Positions 33,906-48,900 are shown, counted from the first letter of the stretch. The stretch is 64,000 nucleotides of DNA from Endomychus coccineus (GCA_958510875.1 OY294070.1:17413631-17477630); one strand, 5' to 3'. Program-made: numbers and translations. Notes: a model not told the origin generated them from the letters alone.

Positions 33906-36900
33906 ATGGTAAATAATGTTTGTATAATTAAATCAAAATGCAAATTTTATTGTTTCCTTTTCAAATGAATACAAATCAATTTGTCCACAAATAATAATAT
34001 GATCATTATTTAATAATATTGGAAGTGAAACAACATGGGACATTAAGTTACATTACAGTCACACAGTAGCTTCTTCAGGCAAATATTACAAAGTACTGAC
34101 TTTACAAAAGAGTTACCCAATATGTATATATGTATTGTGTTGGGAATATTTGCACACTGCGACCAAAAAGTTCGATTGTGCCCCCCTCTGTTGCTGCGCC
34201 TTTCAGGATATCTTTGCGGCTCAGCAGACCCTCCAACCTTGTGACTTCAAGAATGTTCAGTATGTAGAATGACTTCGCGTTAGGTGAGTCTCTCTCTTCT
34301 GTTTGGTATGCGCCAAGGTATCGTGTTCTTGGGTTTTGCAAGGTAGTCCGCTCTGCGAGGATTGTGGATGGAAGTTTTTTTCCTCATAGAACCTGCACTG
34401 TTCTTCTTCTACTTATCCGAGCCTCCCAAAGTGTCCTTCCAACCAGCAGTGCCCTGATAGCATTCCCGTTAGTATGAGTTTTTTTTTACTCAGGTTGATG
34501 CAGTTATTCAATCGCTTCTGGTCGTAGTTTCCCAAAAGTATCTTTGCTTGCCCCAGTACTTGCAAAACTATCCAGTGGTGAGATCTTTTGGTGTTTACAT
34601 CTCTTTCAAGTTCTTCCAGTATCATGCTGAAGGTTATCCCGCAGAAGGGTTCAGGTTCCACAAATGTTGTTTCTACCTTTTTTTTTGCAAGATCGTCTGC
34701 TATTTCGTTACCGTCTATTTCGGTGTATCCTGGAACCCATAGGAGAGTAGCTATGTTGTTCTTACCTAGTTCATTTAGTTTTTCTAAACATTTCCAGACC
34801 ATCTTGGAGCTGATTATGTGGGAGCTCAACACTGGCTGCTTGATTATCCGACAAGATGATTGTTTCCTGTCTGGGAGGTTGTTGTGCACTTGCAACGCGG
34901 GTTGTTAGGGTTACGTCCCCAGTTTTTCACGAAAAGTTTTTATACACCATTAGGGATTTTGTAGCTCTTTTTTGTATTTTCTCCAAAGGAGTTTCATATA
35001 TAGTACAGTTCTCAGATATTCAATTCTGACTTCCACTCAATATCGCTGTAATATAGTTCAATGGTTCTGAGGTTATTGGTCAAACTAGAAGGAATATTCT
35101 AACTTGATATAAAAAATATTTTGCCCATATAAAGGAAAATGGTGGTGAAAAATCAGCGTTTGCCTAATACATTTCAAATGCAGTTATCAGTCTTGAAACA
35201 CAGTTATGACAAATATCTTGGTAATTCAGAAGGGATGAAAATGTATAAGCGAAAAACAATTCAATGGATTCGGATTTATCTCCAGCTGAGGATAATCCAC
35301 TAAATACCTTAAAAATTTTAAATAGTTTTTAAACAGGTACGTTTTGATTTGTAATTCAATTAAAACATGGAAAATCTCTAGCTGTAGCATTGGATATTTC
35401 CAAAGCAGTTCGAATGCCTATCTCCTCTCCCAAGATTCCACTGGCTCACCGCTTATAGGTTTCCCTCTCGTGTAGTCACGTCGTGTTACTCTGATGATGG
35501 GTACTTGGTAGCTCAGTACTTTAACATTAGTTTTAATGGATAAGGGTGATTGTTTCTTATTTATATGATGATGACATAGCACGTTCTGGCCAAGCATCAT
35601 GTCCTAATGAGGACTAAGTACGGTTGCCAATAGATCACCCCCTAAGTCAATCCAGAACTCAAAAAGTTTGACAATCGAAAGTGGCGTTCACATCGTTCAT
35701 CAGTCATATTTTCAATAGATCATCCTTTTTATTTATGAGATATATCGATATTTTACCGAACTATATGTTCGTGTATGTATCCAAAGATTATCCTACAAGG
35801 ATACTGATAATAATTGACTTTTCAGGGAGATCTGCTATTCGATAGCTTCAAAACCGAAAGGACTATACTGCAGCTTGCCGGGATCTACCCAAGCAAAGAC
35901 TATACAAAATTTTCCTACGGCCTAAGACGCGCCATCAATATGATTATAATTTTCATTGATATAACTTCTCCGCTTGTCTTTGTGTTCCTGTCGTGGGACG
36001 ACCTATCCAAAGTAACGGAAACGATGCTGATGACGATCACAGAATTGAGCATGTTATGGAAAATATGCAATTTATTGATGCATACTAAAGAAATTGAAGC
36101 CATTGAAGAGATGTTTGCCGACGAATCGTTCCACGACTTTTCTGGTAATAAATCGCAGATGGTGCAAAATTCGATTAAACAAATTGACGTGATTGCGTAT
36201 ACGTTTCGAACGATATGCATCGTGACCATTAGCGGTTTTGGAGCCTACCCTATCATTGATCGTGACATTGAACATCTCTTGCCTTTTCCTGCTTGGTTCC
36301 CATGGGATATACATGAGAATCATAAGGTTACCCTTGCACTCCAGTTTTTTCTTCTATGTGCTACTTGCTTGACTAACAGTGCTATGGACTTGTTGACAGT
36401 TAAACTTATGACTCAGGGTTCTATACAGTTAGATATTCTCAATGAAAATTTGAAGAATATGGATTATACTCAAGATGAGGACGTTGTAAATCAACAACTA
36501 CGGAAACATGTGATTCATCATGTAAAAATATGCGAGTGAGTAACGAAAAGTATATCTTGAATAGTAGCGGATACCTAATCTTGTAAAGTCTTCGAATGGA
36601 TTCCGTGTCACTATAGCACGACTTGATGCCGACGTTCTGCCAACCATCACAGGTGGCACCTACATGGCAGGCTTGAGGCTTGAACTGAAACTGATTCAAC
36701 TGGCTTCTGTGGCCGTATTTGTTATAGGGAAAATCCTTCACGCCACACAGTTCACTGCCTTTATTCCAATTTGGGCTGTTATGATAATAAAATTTTGCAG
36801 CTATAAACTCCTACCAAAAGATCCCACCCCCTCTATAGAACGTTCAATTTCACAAATTATTCGTCATTCTTCCCTTCTTAATCCAGATAAGAAATTTCTC

Positions 36901-39900
36901 ATACCCTATAGTTCAAGAAGCCCCCGTTTATATGGTTTGCCTAAAATAACCTTCAGTTCCTCTTCGACGTCGAATCACTCTTTGCCAATGTTCCCATTCC
37001 AGATACCCTTTCCATAATTTCTCAACTGTTTTACCTGCCACAAACATTTCAATGGACTTACTACCGTTAATTGATTTTTGTCTAACTTCCACATATTTTC
37101 TGTACGATGGCAAGTTTTACGAGCAGTCCTCGGGTGCTGCCATGGGTTCCGCATTTTCTCCGGTAATAGCTAATATCTCCATGGAAACTTTTGAGCAAGA
37201 TGGTATTGACTCATATGCTCTCAAGCCGAAATGTTGGTTTAGACGTGTTGACGACACTTTTGTTATTCGGTAACATGGTTGCAAAAACCTTGTTCCCTTC
37301 CTCAATCATTTGAATTCATAACATCCCAATATCCTTTTCACCATGGAAGTTGAATCGAAGGGTTCACTCTCTAGATGTATTAGTTAGTCGATAGACTGAC
37401 GGTACTTTAGGACAATCTGTCTATCGAAAACTCACTCACACCGATAGATACCTCAATGACCTTTCTCACCACCACACCCAGCCCAAAAGCAATATGTCAT
37501 AAACTCCTTCCTCCCCAGAGCTGTCAACTTATCTCAACCTTAATCCTTAAAATCATAATTGAAACATCTCCCATCTTATTATCAAATAATTTCTCCCATT
37601 ACAACATTCAAAAAGCCGTAAAGAAATACACTTCGCCTAAAATTTCAAATCAATCTGAGCCACAACCACCCCTCCTTCCCCGCCTACTCTACCCACTACC
37701 TATTTTCCATATATTGGAAATATAACAGATCGAATTTCAAAAAACCTTAAAAAACAATATTTCTACTCGGTTTTCCACAGTTCCAAAACTATCTCAGTTT
37801 CACAAACCTATCAAAGATCCCTCTCTTCCTTTCCACTTAGAAGGTGTTTATAGCATCCCCTGTTCTTGGGGTGAAGTCTACATTGGAGAAACAGGTCGTA
37901 CATTAGCTACTCGTGTAAAACAACATGAGTGCTGTACAAGGCTTCGTGACACCAGTGGGTCTGCACTTGCGGGACAATAGTGTGACACCAATCATCAAAT
38001 CTTTTTCGTAAATACTAAAATCCTAGCCCAAGCCTCTTACTTCTATCAGGGAAAAATCCTTGAAGCTATAGAAATCCTGAAGCATCCAAATAATCTAAGC
38101 CGTGACTCAGGATAATATCTTCCGAACGTTTGGAAACCCATCTTCGAAAATTCCACTTCGCACAAAATCATACAACCGCAGGGTCAGGTGCCAGGACGAA
38201 CTGTGTAGCATGAAGAATTTTTCCTACAATAAATACGGCTACAAAAACCAGGAGAATCAGCTTCAGTTCAAGCCTCAAGCCTACTCTGAAGATGCCACCT
38301 TTAATGGTTGGCAGAATGTCGGGATCAAGTCGTGCTATTGTGACGCGGAATCCATCCGGAAGTCAACATTTTTCAACAAAAAGAATCAGATTAGGGGAGT
38401 TGGTACTAGCGCGTCCTTAAAAAAAAACTATTGATTGCATCATCCTGTCGATATTATTCCACAGCACGATGAGCTTTAGATCTTTCTAAAAGACTAATAC
38501 TTTTCTCGGCCTCAAAGATGTATTTTCCTCTATGGTTTTCTTTCATACTTTGACTACACGAGAGGGAATTTTATAATGTTCGAGGAACATCGTGTGAGCC
38601 AGCGCTGGAATGTAAGGAGAGGTGATAGGCATTCGAATTTTTAAAGAAGGTTTGGAGGTTATAGGCATAGGGAAAGACCTACCTAGGTAAAGAGTTCCAC
38701 ATCTTCGCGCTGCCCGAAAAAAAAGTCTGATAGGAAGATGTTTGGCAGGTCTCGAGCTTGACAATGAAGAGATGAGTAATTTGAGCTCGTCTAGTCCGCC
38801 TATCTGGAATCTTTCGTGGTGGAACAACAGACGAGATTTCTAATGTACACTGACCATGGAAATATCTATAAAGAATGGAGAGATATCCCACCTTTCTACT
38901 ATGTTCTAGAGAGGTCAATGAACTTGTAAGTGTGACATCATAAATCGAACGAATAGCTTTCTTCTGGATAGAATCCAAGAGCTTCAGCGTATGTTTGGAA
39001 CCCGAATTCCAAACATGTGAACAGTACTCCAGGTCAGGTTGAATCTGTGCTTTGTAGATTATGAGGAGCTGCTGGGATGTAAATTAAAATTAGCTCTTGG
39101 CACGTAATAGAAAACCAAGTTTTCATGAAGCGGTTTTTGCAATGGATTTTAAATGATCTCCTCTTGAGAGGGTGCTGTTGGTGGAGATCCCGAGCATGGA
39201 TATGGAAGACTTAATAGGAATAGTTGTACCTGGCATCATCATATTAGGGATTGTGGGATCCGCCTTCACGGAGAAGAAGAGTTTTGGTTGCATTAACCTC
39301 TACCAGATTATCAGACCCCATTTCAAAATCTTTGCCATATCTCAATTGATTGCGTCAACCGTCTCTGTCCCGCTCCTCTGACTTCATTAGATGATATAGG
39401 GGCTCTAGATGAGAAAGTTGTATGAAGTGTACCATCATCTGCAAAGCTGTGGACGGGACAGGTGGACAATTCTAGCAGATCGCTTATACACAAACAAAGT
39501 TCGGAGAACTGAAAATTCATCACAAAATAAATACACCTAGGCAAGCTTTGTTATAAAGTGCTTATTCAAAATCAGAGCTGTATTTATCATGTCTTGTTAA
39601 AACATCTGTTTTATACTGTTAAACCTTTCGACATGAGTGATGTTCTAAAAGATTTCTGAAGAAACTTAAATGTAAGGAAAATAACCATGGTATTTACCTA
39701 CAAATTGTAATATTTCGGTCTTCATTCTTTCTTGAACAGAGACAAACTGCACAACTTACTATAATTATTGTTTGACTGGTTTAATGCACAAAACACTATT
39801 TATTGTCCAATTCATAATTTGTTTATATCTCACTACTCATGATTGTATATCTACGAGCTTTTGAAATTAAATTAACAATTACGTAAAAAAAAATTTGATT

Positions 39901-42900
39901 TCGCAGATAATAATCACAAAGCATGGAGAATCCAAAACTAAGCAGTCGTTGGTAGTCGACTTATAAGCTCTGAAATGATTAAATGATTGTTGTTGTAGAT
40001 TTTGTATTGATTGATAGGCATTCAGCATTCTAATCGTTTTCTTTTCATGTGTATCTTTTATTTTCAGCTACTTAACGCATGTGGATAATCTTTTTACTTC
40101 TGGATTATTTGCCCAGTTCGTTGCCAGCGTTCTTGGCATATGTTTCACGGGATTTCAGTTGATTATAGTGAGAATATTAGTATTTATTACAAATGCCTAG
40201 TGAGTGCTAATTTTCTGTATTTCAGACATCAATGGCTTCCCTTCAGTACTTGATATACGTATTATATTTCCTCTCAATGTTCATGCAAATATCCATGTAT
40301 TGTTGGTTTGGCCAAATCATACTTACAAAGGTAAGTAATCTATGAATTTTCTCTTTCGTACATTGTGAGAATTTTTCCAATTCATGGTTAGTCGAATGAA
40401 AATGAAGTCCATCGCTCCACGTGTGTTTTATTTCCAAAGATCAGCATCTAATTCTATGCCATGAAAAATTTGTCATATTTTGATGCTTAAATCAAAATTG
40501 CTACTTCCACAAAACGCAAACGGCGCTAAATTCAAATATATAAGTCCAATTTAGTTATAATTGAATTCTTTTCAACAATCTTACATTTATCCCACCAAAT
40601 TGGTGGAGTACTGTGATCGATTACGGAATTCCTAATTTTGGTCAATGCCTTGGAATAAATCCTCATCCCCATGATTTGATGAAATCGGTGTAACCATCGA
40701 GCATTTACAGAAAAATTAAATAACGATACGAGTAAAAACACTCCCTATCTTAGTAGCGAATGATATTACTGACGTTTAATTTTTTTCGGATGGGACCAAA
40801 AATATGCAAAAGCATCTCGAATTCAAATTTTCTTCCAACACATTATAATCTCCCAGTAGTTCAGTGAATACAGTCCTAGAAGGGTCCAATACTTCAGGAT
40901 TATTGACATGTTTGATAGTTTGATAGTTTATTTGAATTAATTTTTAAACTTGACAAAAGTAGATACAAGTATCTTTGTATTATACATATATATTTATGAG
41001 TTGTGTATTCTGCGATGTACCTCATGCTCACAGCAATATTTATACAAGATGTTCCATCTCAGACGAGCCATCCCGTATATTTCTTATCCCATAGTGAGTA
41101 GAAAAATCTCCCGAAACACGTCGAATGATTTTGCTTGGGGGACACCTTTTGACGTATATTTGAGGCTTGAACGTGCAACCCCCTAATAGGGGGCGCTTCA
41201 ACTCCTCAAAATTGAATAGGGGAGAGGGGTTGAGTGATACGTCATTTGAAAGGTCTTGGAAGCCTTTTTATAACGGTGTATGAAAAACGTAAATTTGATT
41301 AACCCTTTTTGCAAAAATTAATTTTGTTGCTCGAATGCGCCACCTTGAATATTTTGGTTATTTGTACAATGTACAAGCTTATTTTTATTAAGCCTTTTTT
41401 ACGAACTTGAACAATCTTCAAAAAATCACATTCGTGAAAAAATTGAATTGTGTTGTCATGCTTACAATGAAAAAAATTAAATCTGCGTGTTTAAATCAAA
41501 TGTTCAAATTGTCCTCCATTGACTTCCATACAATAATATATTCTCTCAAACTAATGAATAAAAAAACAGCAAAACATTTCCTTATGTTGCCTTCATTTTT
41601 TGTTCTTAGAAGGTGTTTATCTGGTGTTAACGTTTCTTCGATCATTTCATGATTTTAATCAATCTGTTGAGTTACTACTTTGTTGATTTGTTTAAAATTT
41701 ATAAAAATATGGTGTACACATTGCAAGAACGTGTTGAGCTGGTTAGCCTTTATTACCAAAATCAAAATTATGCCCGAGCGGCTGCAAGGATATTTAACGA
41801 AAACCATCCTGAACGTAGCGTTCGCCATAAGTACGTAATGGGATTGATTTCAAAATTTGTGGAGACGGGTTCAGTAATGGATAAAAAAAGGGCACCCATT
41901 GGAATTGTTGATGATGAAGGAGCAGCTGTGGCGCAATCTGTACGACAACTTTCTGCTGCTTCCGGTATTAGCTAATCTAACGTTTTCAGAATTATACATG
42001 AACACAAGTTCCATTCGTACAAAATTAAATTAATTCAGGAATCAAATGATGATGATTGGGATCGAAGGCAAGAGTTTTGCGAAATTATGGTCAAGCGTAT
42101 CAACAATAACCCAAATTTCTTGTACAACGTTTGTTTTACTGACGAATGCAATTAGAGAGGTTAACCGGCATAACTGTAGAATTTGGAGCGATACAAATCC
42201 TCATGTATTTCGAGAAGCTCACACTCAACATCGGGAAAAGCTAAGCGTTTGGGTAGGAATTTTGGGAGACCACCTAATTGGACCTCCGTTTATTCCTGGT
42301 AATTTAAACGGCGAAATTTATCTTGAAATATTGGAAAATGCGATTGATCCGTTAATAACTGAACAATTAGAAAACGATCCTCTACTACTTGAACAACAAT
42401 TGCATTTCCAACAAGACAGAGCTCCTCCTCATTACGCCGCACCAGTTCGCAAATACCTCAATTTGCAATACCCCGGTCGTTGGATTGGAAGAAGAGGTCC
42501 TATGGAGTAGCCTGCCCGATCTCCTGACCTGAACCCTCTGGACTTCTTCTTGTGGGGACATCTTAAGTCCAAGATTTTTGTGACTCAGCCTGAAAATTTG
42601 GACAAACTACGCCAACGAATTGTAAATGAGTGTCGTCAAATAACTCCAATTATGCTGAACCATGTTAGAGATGGTTTTCAGTCAAGATTGTATTATTGTA
42701 TGGAAGTCAATGGAGGACAATTTGAACATTTGATTTAAACACGCAGATTTAATTTTTTTCATTGTAAGCATGACAACACAATTCGATTTTTTTACGAATG
42801 TGATTTTTTGAAGATTGTTTAAGTTTGTAAAAAAGGCTCAATAAAAATGAGCTTGTACATTGTACAAATAACCAAAATATTCAAGGTGGCGCATTCGAGC

Positions 42901-45900
42901 AACAAAATTAATTTTTGGCGAAAACGGTTCATCAAATTTACGTTTTTTATACACTGTTGTAAAGAGGCTTCCAAGACCTTTCAAATGACGTATCACTCAA
43001 CTCCTCTCCCCTATTCAATTTTGAGGGGTTCAAGCGCCCCCTATTAGGGGGTTGCTTGTTCAAGCCTCAAATATACGTCAGAAGATGTCTTCCAAACAAA
43101 ATCATTCGACGTGTTTCGGGAGATTTTTCCACTCACTATGGGATAAGAAATATACGAGGTGGCTCGTCTGAGATGGAACACCTTGTATAAGTGAAACTTG
43201 TGTATAAATATTGCTGTATACGTTCTGTGGTTTAAATAGTGAACACAGATTTTAATCTGATTATTTCAAAAAAATGTCAGTATATTGGAATAGGACAATT
43301 TCTGCAAAGAACAAGCCTGAAAGATATGCCCATTTGTGTATATATATACTGTTATGATTTCATTAGAACAAATATAAAACAGAATTGTAAATATATATTT
43401 TACCGAGAGAAAAATACAAAAGTTGAAAAAGGAAGTGATATGGATGTAAACGTTATTTAAAAGTGAAGTTATATCATTAAAATAGTTAATAAGAGAATGT
43501 ACAATGATAAAAAACCAAATTGTAGAGTAGATTATAAAAAAGCAAAGTGAAAAAAGTTCAGTGAAAGAACGTACAGTACTACGAAGTGAAGGAATCATTA
43601 CTTGAATGATTTAAGATTATCTACAGATAGATATTAACAAGAATAGGTTGAGGAATCAGATGGAAATATATATCAATTTGTAGGGAAAAATGCTGAGAAT
43701 ATTAGTTCAGATATTAGAAATAACAATAATTTGAATTCTTTTGTAAATATGCAAAATAATGAATCTTTTGAAATACTCAAATGATATTGGTGGATGTTCC
43801 AACAATGGACTAGAAATGCACAACAATTACAAAGTCAGGATAGGGGAGGTGAAAATTGATGCCAAAATGGTCTAGAACAATTACCTCGTTGATTAATTCA
43901 CATTAAGCGGAATAATTCTTTGAGAGACCTATAAATAGGAAACTCAAGGAAGGAAATACAGTTTGCAGTAACATCTGAGAACAGCCTGTGCTTCTCTGCA
44001 GCACATAAAATTTAAAATTCATAAAAGTTTGCACCAACATCTGAGAAGAGCTGTTTCTCTGCAGCTCATCAAATTTGAAGTAATTAAAGTTTGCATCAGC
44101 ATGTAAGTACTAAATACTACTAAATTAAACTAAAATCAATGTTTGAAAACATATAATTGAGTAATAACTAACAACGAATAAGTAATCAAGAAGTTAAAAT
44201 CTAAGAAGAATTATCTACAAATAAAGTGATTATCAACTCCAGCTTACATTAAGGCCGTTTGATGCACCTCCAGACAGTCATTAGTTGAAGATCGATGTTT
44301 AGAAAACTTACAATTTTCGTACACTATTTGGGTGTTTCCGCGTTCACTAATAATTTCTTTCACAAACGACATTTTAAATTTTGAAAAGAATGTTAACTAT
44401 TACTTGTTAGCACGTACAACACGGAGAATATAATGATTATAAGTTTGGAAACAAGCCCCTGAATAGTGTTCAATCAGCCGTAATGATCAACATCCTCCCA
44501 TCCTTTCTGTTCTTACCGAAGAAAGCTCTTTGTGACGAGTTTCAGGTACCCTTAAATTTTACCTGAGACCTTGACCGTTCTCCGTAATCAAATTGCGACG
44601 AATATCATGATGTTTCCTAAAATAGAGAATGCGAAGAAAGCAAAGTAGAGCTCAGTCCCAAACCAATTTGTGTGTTCTCGAGTTTTAACAATACAAATTT
44701 CGTTGCAGAGTGAGACTATTGGAATGTCAACTTATTCGAGTGATTGGTATGCTTCGAAGAGGAGTACAAGGAAAATTCTATCAATAATGATGGTATGCTC
44801 CCAAAAGCCAAAAATTCTTACGGCAGGAAAATTTTTCCCCTTGACGTTGACCACATTGATAATGGTATCTGAATCAATTAATGAATGAGTGAAAGACTTT
44901 ATACACCTATTCAGCCCTCTAGAAAACTCAACCAGTCCAAGATAGAAGAAATATATTGAAGAACAAGTTTCATTAAGCGTACCTCACACGGTCAATATTA
45001 TTGAAACAATATCGATATTGATCAATATATGCAACGTGTAAGGAGTATATTGAAACAATAATATTGATGGCAATAATATTGAAGAAAATAAAATCAGTTC
45101 GATTTTTATTCAAAGCCCGTAAATATATTGAGGCGGCGTCAATATTATTGACACATATGAGGAGTTTATTGCCATATTGTGCAATAAAACGTTAGTCATG
45201 CTCAAGACGCGGTAGGGGTTGTTTCTATTTCTTGTACTATCAGGAGTGTTTTATTTATTTAAGAGTTGTTTGGGTGTTCAAGTACCGAAAATCAAATAAT
45301 TTATTATTTGTGTTGAGGAATTGACCCGATCCTTAAAGAATTCGAATATTATCAGCGATCACGTAAATTATCACGATTCGAAATAAATCCACCACCTGGG
45401 TCGACCGTGCTACAGATACTAAAGAACTATTGACTTATTTCGGCTGGTTTCTTATTGCGGGTCAACGTTCCAAACGTACACTACTTGGCGTCTAAGTTTT
45501 TTTTAGACCATCTGTTCGATGTAAACAACTGTATCACGCGAATAGATATCCTGATTTGAATTATATTATAAACTTCCGATTATTCAATTGTTGCGAATTA
45601 TTCCGACTAGTAAAGCAATTTTATGAAATTGTTGTTCATTTAGAGTAGCTGTAAATATTTATTTTCTTTTGTACATATATTTTCGATAATCCATCATTTC
45701 CTTTAATAAACTGTATATACATCCTAAATCAAATTGCCCTAAACCTTTAATTCAAGCTCTCAATTCACTCAAATCAAATCCTGATTTGGCTATTTTGAGG
45801 GCTGATAAAGGAAACTCCACTGTTGTCATGAGTCGTTCAGATTATGATAACAAAGTCCTGCAACATTTGCAAACTAATTCCTATAAGCTTCTACCAAAAG

Positions 45901-48900
45901 ATCCCACCTCCTCTATAGAACGTTCAATTTCACAAATTATTCGTCATTCTTCCCTTCCTGATTCAGATAAGAAATTTCTTATCCCCCATTGTTCATTGTT
46001 CAAAATGTCACCCGTTTATATGGTTTGCATAAAATTCATAAGCCCTCAGTTCCCCTGAGACCAATTGTCAGCACTATCGGATCTCCTAGTTATAAACTCT
46101 CTCGATACCTGTCATCTATTCTCAAACCGCTTGTAGGTGATTCCAATAGTTTTATCCTAAATTCCTTTCATTTCGTTGAAAAACTTCAAACGTTGAAAGT
46201 TGACCCATGCGATTTGCTCGTCAGCTTCGACGTCGAATCACTGTTTACCAATGTTCCCATCCCAGACACCCTTTCCATAATTTCTCAATTGTTACCTGTC
46301 AAAAACATTTCAACGGACTTGCTACCGTTAATTGATTTTTGCTTATCCTCCACATATTTTCTATACGATGGCAAGTTCTACGAGCAGTCCTCGGGAGCAG
46401 CCATGGGTTCCCCACTTTCCCCGATCATAGCTAATATCTTCATGGAAGCTTTTGAACAAGATGCCATTGACTCATCTGTTCTCAAGCCGAAATGTTGGTT
46501 TAGATATGTCGACTATACTTTCGTTATTTGGCAACATGGTCGCGAAAAGCTTGTTCCCTTCCTCAATCATTTAAATTCATTACATCTCAATATCCGTTTC
46601 ACCATGGAAGTCGAATCGCAAGGTTCACTCCCGTTCCTGGATGTATTGGTTAGTCGACAGGCTGACGGTACTTTAGGACATTCTGTGTATCGGAAACCCA
46701 CCCATACCGATAGAAACCTCAACGGTCTTTCCCACCACAACCCTGCCCAAAAGCAATCTGTCATAAACTCCTTGGTCCACAGAGCTGTCAACCTATCTCA
46801 GCCTCATTCCCATTCCTTAAAATCAGAATTAAAACATCTATCATCTGCCTTATTATCAAACAATTTCTCCCATTACAACATTCAAGAAGCCATAAAGAAA
46901 TACACTTCACCTAAAATTCCAAATCGACCTGAGCCAGAAACCCTCCCACCTGCTTTATCCACGGCCTATCTTCCATATATTCAAAATATAACAGATCGAA
47001 TTTCCAAAATCCTCAAAAAACATAATATTTCTACCCGTTTTTCCACACTTCCAAAATTATCTCAATTTTACAAACCTATCAAAGATCCCCTTCCTCCTCT
47101 CCACTTAGAAGGTGTTTATAGTATTCCCTGTTCTTGCGGTAAAGTCTACATTGTTGAAACAGGTCGTACAGTAGCTACTCGTGTGAAAGAACATGAGCGC
47201 TGTACAAGACTTCGTGACACCAGTAGATCTGCACTTGCGGAACACAAGTTTAACACAAATCATCAAATCCTTTTTGAAGATACTAAAATCCTAGTCCGAG
47301 CCCCAAACTTCTATCAGCGAAAAATCCTTGAAGCTATAGAAATCCTAAAACATCCGAATAATCTGAGCCGTGACTCAGGATATTACCTTCCCAACATTTG
47401 GAAACCCATCCTCGAAAATTCCACTTCGCACATGATCGCACAACGGCAGGGTCAGGTGCCGGAATGAAGTTAACCACCGGAACAAAGGCAGTGAACTATG
47501 TAGCGTGAAGGATTTTTCCTACAATAAATACGGCTACAGAAAACCAGTAGAACCAGTTTCAGTTCAAGCCTCAAGCCTGCCCTGAAGATGCCACCTGTAA
47601 TGTTTGGCGAAACGTCGGCATCAAGTCGAGCTATTGTGACGCGGAATCCATCCGGAAGACAAGATTTTCCAAAATTAGCTGTCCGCGGAAGTCTACTATC
47701 TAAGAAAAATGTATATACGTAAACATATGTGTTTTACTGGTGAGGAATCAATCAATTCATATCTGTCAGATTTCATTCAACGGGAAATATACGACCCTGG
47801 ATCACTCATCCCGGTGGTGATAACTTTCTACTTTTCCGTGTAACAAGAAAACATATCTTTTTCCAAGAAAGGCGGTCACACTGCAAGTCGATCTGCCTTT
47901 CTCATAATGGTATCCTGCTTTATTATAAATGGCGAAACCAATGCAACTAGGTGTTGAAACAGTTCATCCATTCTTAAAAAATTCTTGTAGTCATCTGGCT
48001 TACTGTTGAGTCCTCGAAGCAATTCCCCATATCCATGACTCGTACGTCTATTTAGCCAGCTTTTTGTCCACACTGTTCTTTGCCTTCCTCTTTTCCTCTT
48101 CTCGAGGACCAAAGCAGACGCGATTAGAACCGGTAGATGACCTCCCTGACTGCACAATTGAAACTGACAATTTATTGATCAATATTATTGGATCGTGTGA
48201 GGGCTACCTTTTTTTTTAACAATTCTTCGTCAATAATATTGCTTCAATAATATTGACCGTGTAAGGTACGCTTAAGGCATGATTTTAGCGCACCAGTTCA
48301 AGTAAAACGTCTATCTCAAGGAACAAATGCGCTAAAATGACTAATGAAACAAGGTTTCAAACTATTTTTTCTATTCCGCGTTTTTACATTCTAGAGAAAT
48401 TCCGAGGTAACTTAGTGAGTTGGTTCTAGGTTTTTCCTTAATTGAAAACAAATAAGTACATTACATTTGTGGTATGCATTTGAAATTAATTAATTTGACA
48501 GATGGCTAATTTCGTTGTGCTTCTTTTTGAAGATATTTTAATTTTTATTACTTTTTTGAATGAAATGAGCAAAGATGTTTTGATGGATATTCTCCCCAAA
48601 TTGGAGAGTTGAAACTTCAGTCGTTAACTTGTTACCATCAAAATACCGTAACCCACAGAAGGCTATGATGACACTTATGACTGTTTGTCAATAGCAACTT
48701 CTAAGAACTAGAATGCACTAGAACTCGCGTGTTATTATAGCGCTATAACTACACACCGTATGAGGGCTCTCTCCCTCATAGTTCGAGAACATGTTCTAAT
48801 TGCTAGTGTAGCAAGTGTCCTTAGGCTTGAAGAAATCATTTCTCCTTGGTCCTTTGTCTCGACTATTCCAGCACCTGTACTTTTTTCAGTCTTGGTGCTT

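Larger units (their letters stand above)
44977..48271 (-). mobile_element. PIF/Harbinger-like element shell containing a Penelope-like element
   Basis: Inverted ends GCGTACCTCACACGG (44977) and its near complement CCGTGTAAGGTACGC (to 48271) continue into AT-rich TCAATATTATTGAA repeats on both sides. TTAA stands at both outer borders, so a 3-bp (TTA/TAA) or 4-bp target duplication is possible. A minus-strand fragment at 48157-47876 encodes the start of a Harbinger transposase. The remainder of the transposase is not seen; the interior is mostly a plus-strand Penelope-like element. A piggyBac-type element is the alternative for the TTAA, but the protein fragment favours Harbinger. Confidence 0.65.

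Noticed and set aside
35814..35825. ATG at 35814 as the start of gene B
   Set aside because: It lies in the pyrimidine tract and AG of the splice acceptor. Genes A and C have the same junction without a nearby equivalent, and an upstream ATG exon is conserved.
43266..43598. 110-codon hydrophobic minus-strand frame
   Set aside because: The composition (Phe, Ile, Tyr, Ser) is that of random AT-rich DNA; it does not match receptor segments.
43975..44100. Possible CRISPR-like spacing of short repeats
   Set aside because: Only two imperfect ~62-bp units in an animal intron; no array structure.
44973..44976. TTAA borders as evidence for piggyBac
   Set aside because: The only protein fragment inside is Harbinger-like, and TTA/TAA duplication fits PIF/Harbinger; left open as an alternative only.
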